Shown: piece after piece, positions 12,001 to 12,111 of the stretch
Layout: the number at the start of each line of letters is the position of its first letter
How positions within the stretch are numbered: position 1 is the stretch's first letter
DNA from: Intrasporangiaceae bacterium
GTDB taxonomy: Bacteria > Actinomycetota > Actinomycetes > Actinomycetales > Dermatophilaceae
Length of the DNA: 12,111 bases
Assembly: GCA_012518475.1 (NCBI GenBank)
Contig: JAAYSB010000147.1
Location: 1-12,111, forward strand
Reading direction: 5' to 3'
Program-made: the position numbers and the translations under genes
Notes under the pieces: model-generated
Databases searched by the model: none
Told to the model about the DNA's origin: nothing
The model's input: the letters and a program-made list of their open reading frames with translations, nothing else

Positions 12001-12111
12001 CGCTCACGGCGCCGCCAACCCGACCCCCCGCCGCGACCCCACCGGGTCGCTCCGGGCCGTCCACGGCACTGCGCGACCGGGTGCCCGTGGTGTGGCTGGC
12101 GCTCGCCCTCG
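11997..12111 (+). CDS. N-terminus of a membrane protein, cut by window end
   Basis: The ATG at 11997 overlaps the stop of the 45-residue ORF (ATGA) and stays open for 38 codons to the window end. The visible part has a Pro/Thr/Ala-rich cytoplasmic stretch, MTLTAPPTRPPAATPPGRS, then LRDRVPVVWLALAL, the start of a hydrophobic helix. This resembles the start of actinobacterial multi-helix proteins, including the membrane-anchored multicopper oxidase/nitrite reductase type that I recall near DUF2249 genes, but too little is visible to assign a family. Confidence 0.6.
   Translation, partial: MTLTAPPTRPPAATPPGRSGPSTALRDRVPVVWLALAL

Overview
The window reads as chromosomal DNA from a high-GC actinobacterium. 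GC-rich wobble positions dominate on both strands. Several genes begin directly downstream of a TAGnnT -10 box with no ribosome binding site, which is the leaderless arrangement common in Actinomycetota. Product types (DUF1905, YczE-like membrane protein, GH63-like glucosidase, DUF2249) would suit Micrococcales or a relative, but I cannot fix the genus. I saw no tRNA, rRNA, CRISPR array, insertion sequence, prophage or integrase. Coding density is high and no gene-free stretch exceeds about 190 bases.

Layout. Positions 1-830 (-) hold the 5' part of a PLP-dependent threonine/serine dehydratase, divergent from a plus-strand group: a DUF1905 protein (962-1294), a YczE-like membrane protein (1319-1933), an ABM-type monooxygenase (1974-2306) and an unlisted-type 35-residue membrane peptide (2315-2422). 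An amidohydrolase (2448-3359, -) converges on that group. It is divergent from a DJ-1/PfpI protein (3543-4094, +), and the region between them carries a large interrupted inverted repeat. A perfect 17-bp hairpin (4103-4140) separates the DJ-1 gene from a minus-strand series read from 8435 down to 4161: lactonase-like beta-propeller, short solute-binding-like lipoprotein, cation diffusion facilitator, alpha/beta hydrolase, NmrA-like NAD(P)-binding protein. Within it, the lipoprotein/CDF pair and the hydrolase/NmrA pair each overlap by 4 nt and are probably translationally coupled. Divergent from the lactonase is a large GH63-like glucosidase (8568-11396, +). The right edge holds a DUF2249 gene (11582-11890) behind an AT-rich promoter, overlapping a 45-residue ORF, which in turn overlaps the start of a membrane or exported protein cut by the window end.

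How the genes may work together. Most are small housekeeping or accessory enzymes: amino-acid deamination, quinone/aldehyde detoxification, sugar lactone and glucoside hydrolysis. I see no clear defence or biosynthetic system. The least ordinary item is a lipoprotein that looks like only one lobe of a family-3 solute-binding protein, translationally coupled to a CDF-type transporter whose expected metal-binding positions are altered. The other notable signals are regulatory: a repeated leaderless promoter signature, an operator-like inverted repeat at 3377-3421, tandem 13-nt purine-rich units ahead of the hydrolase, and mutually exclusive hairpins between lactonase and lipoprotein.
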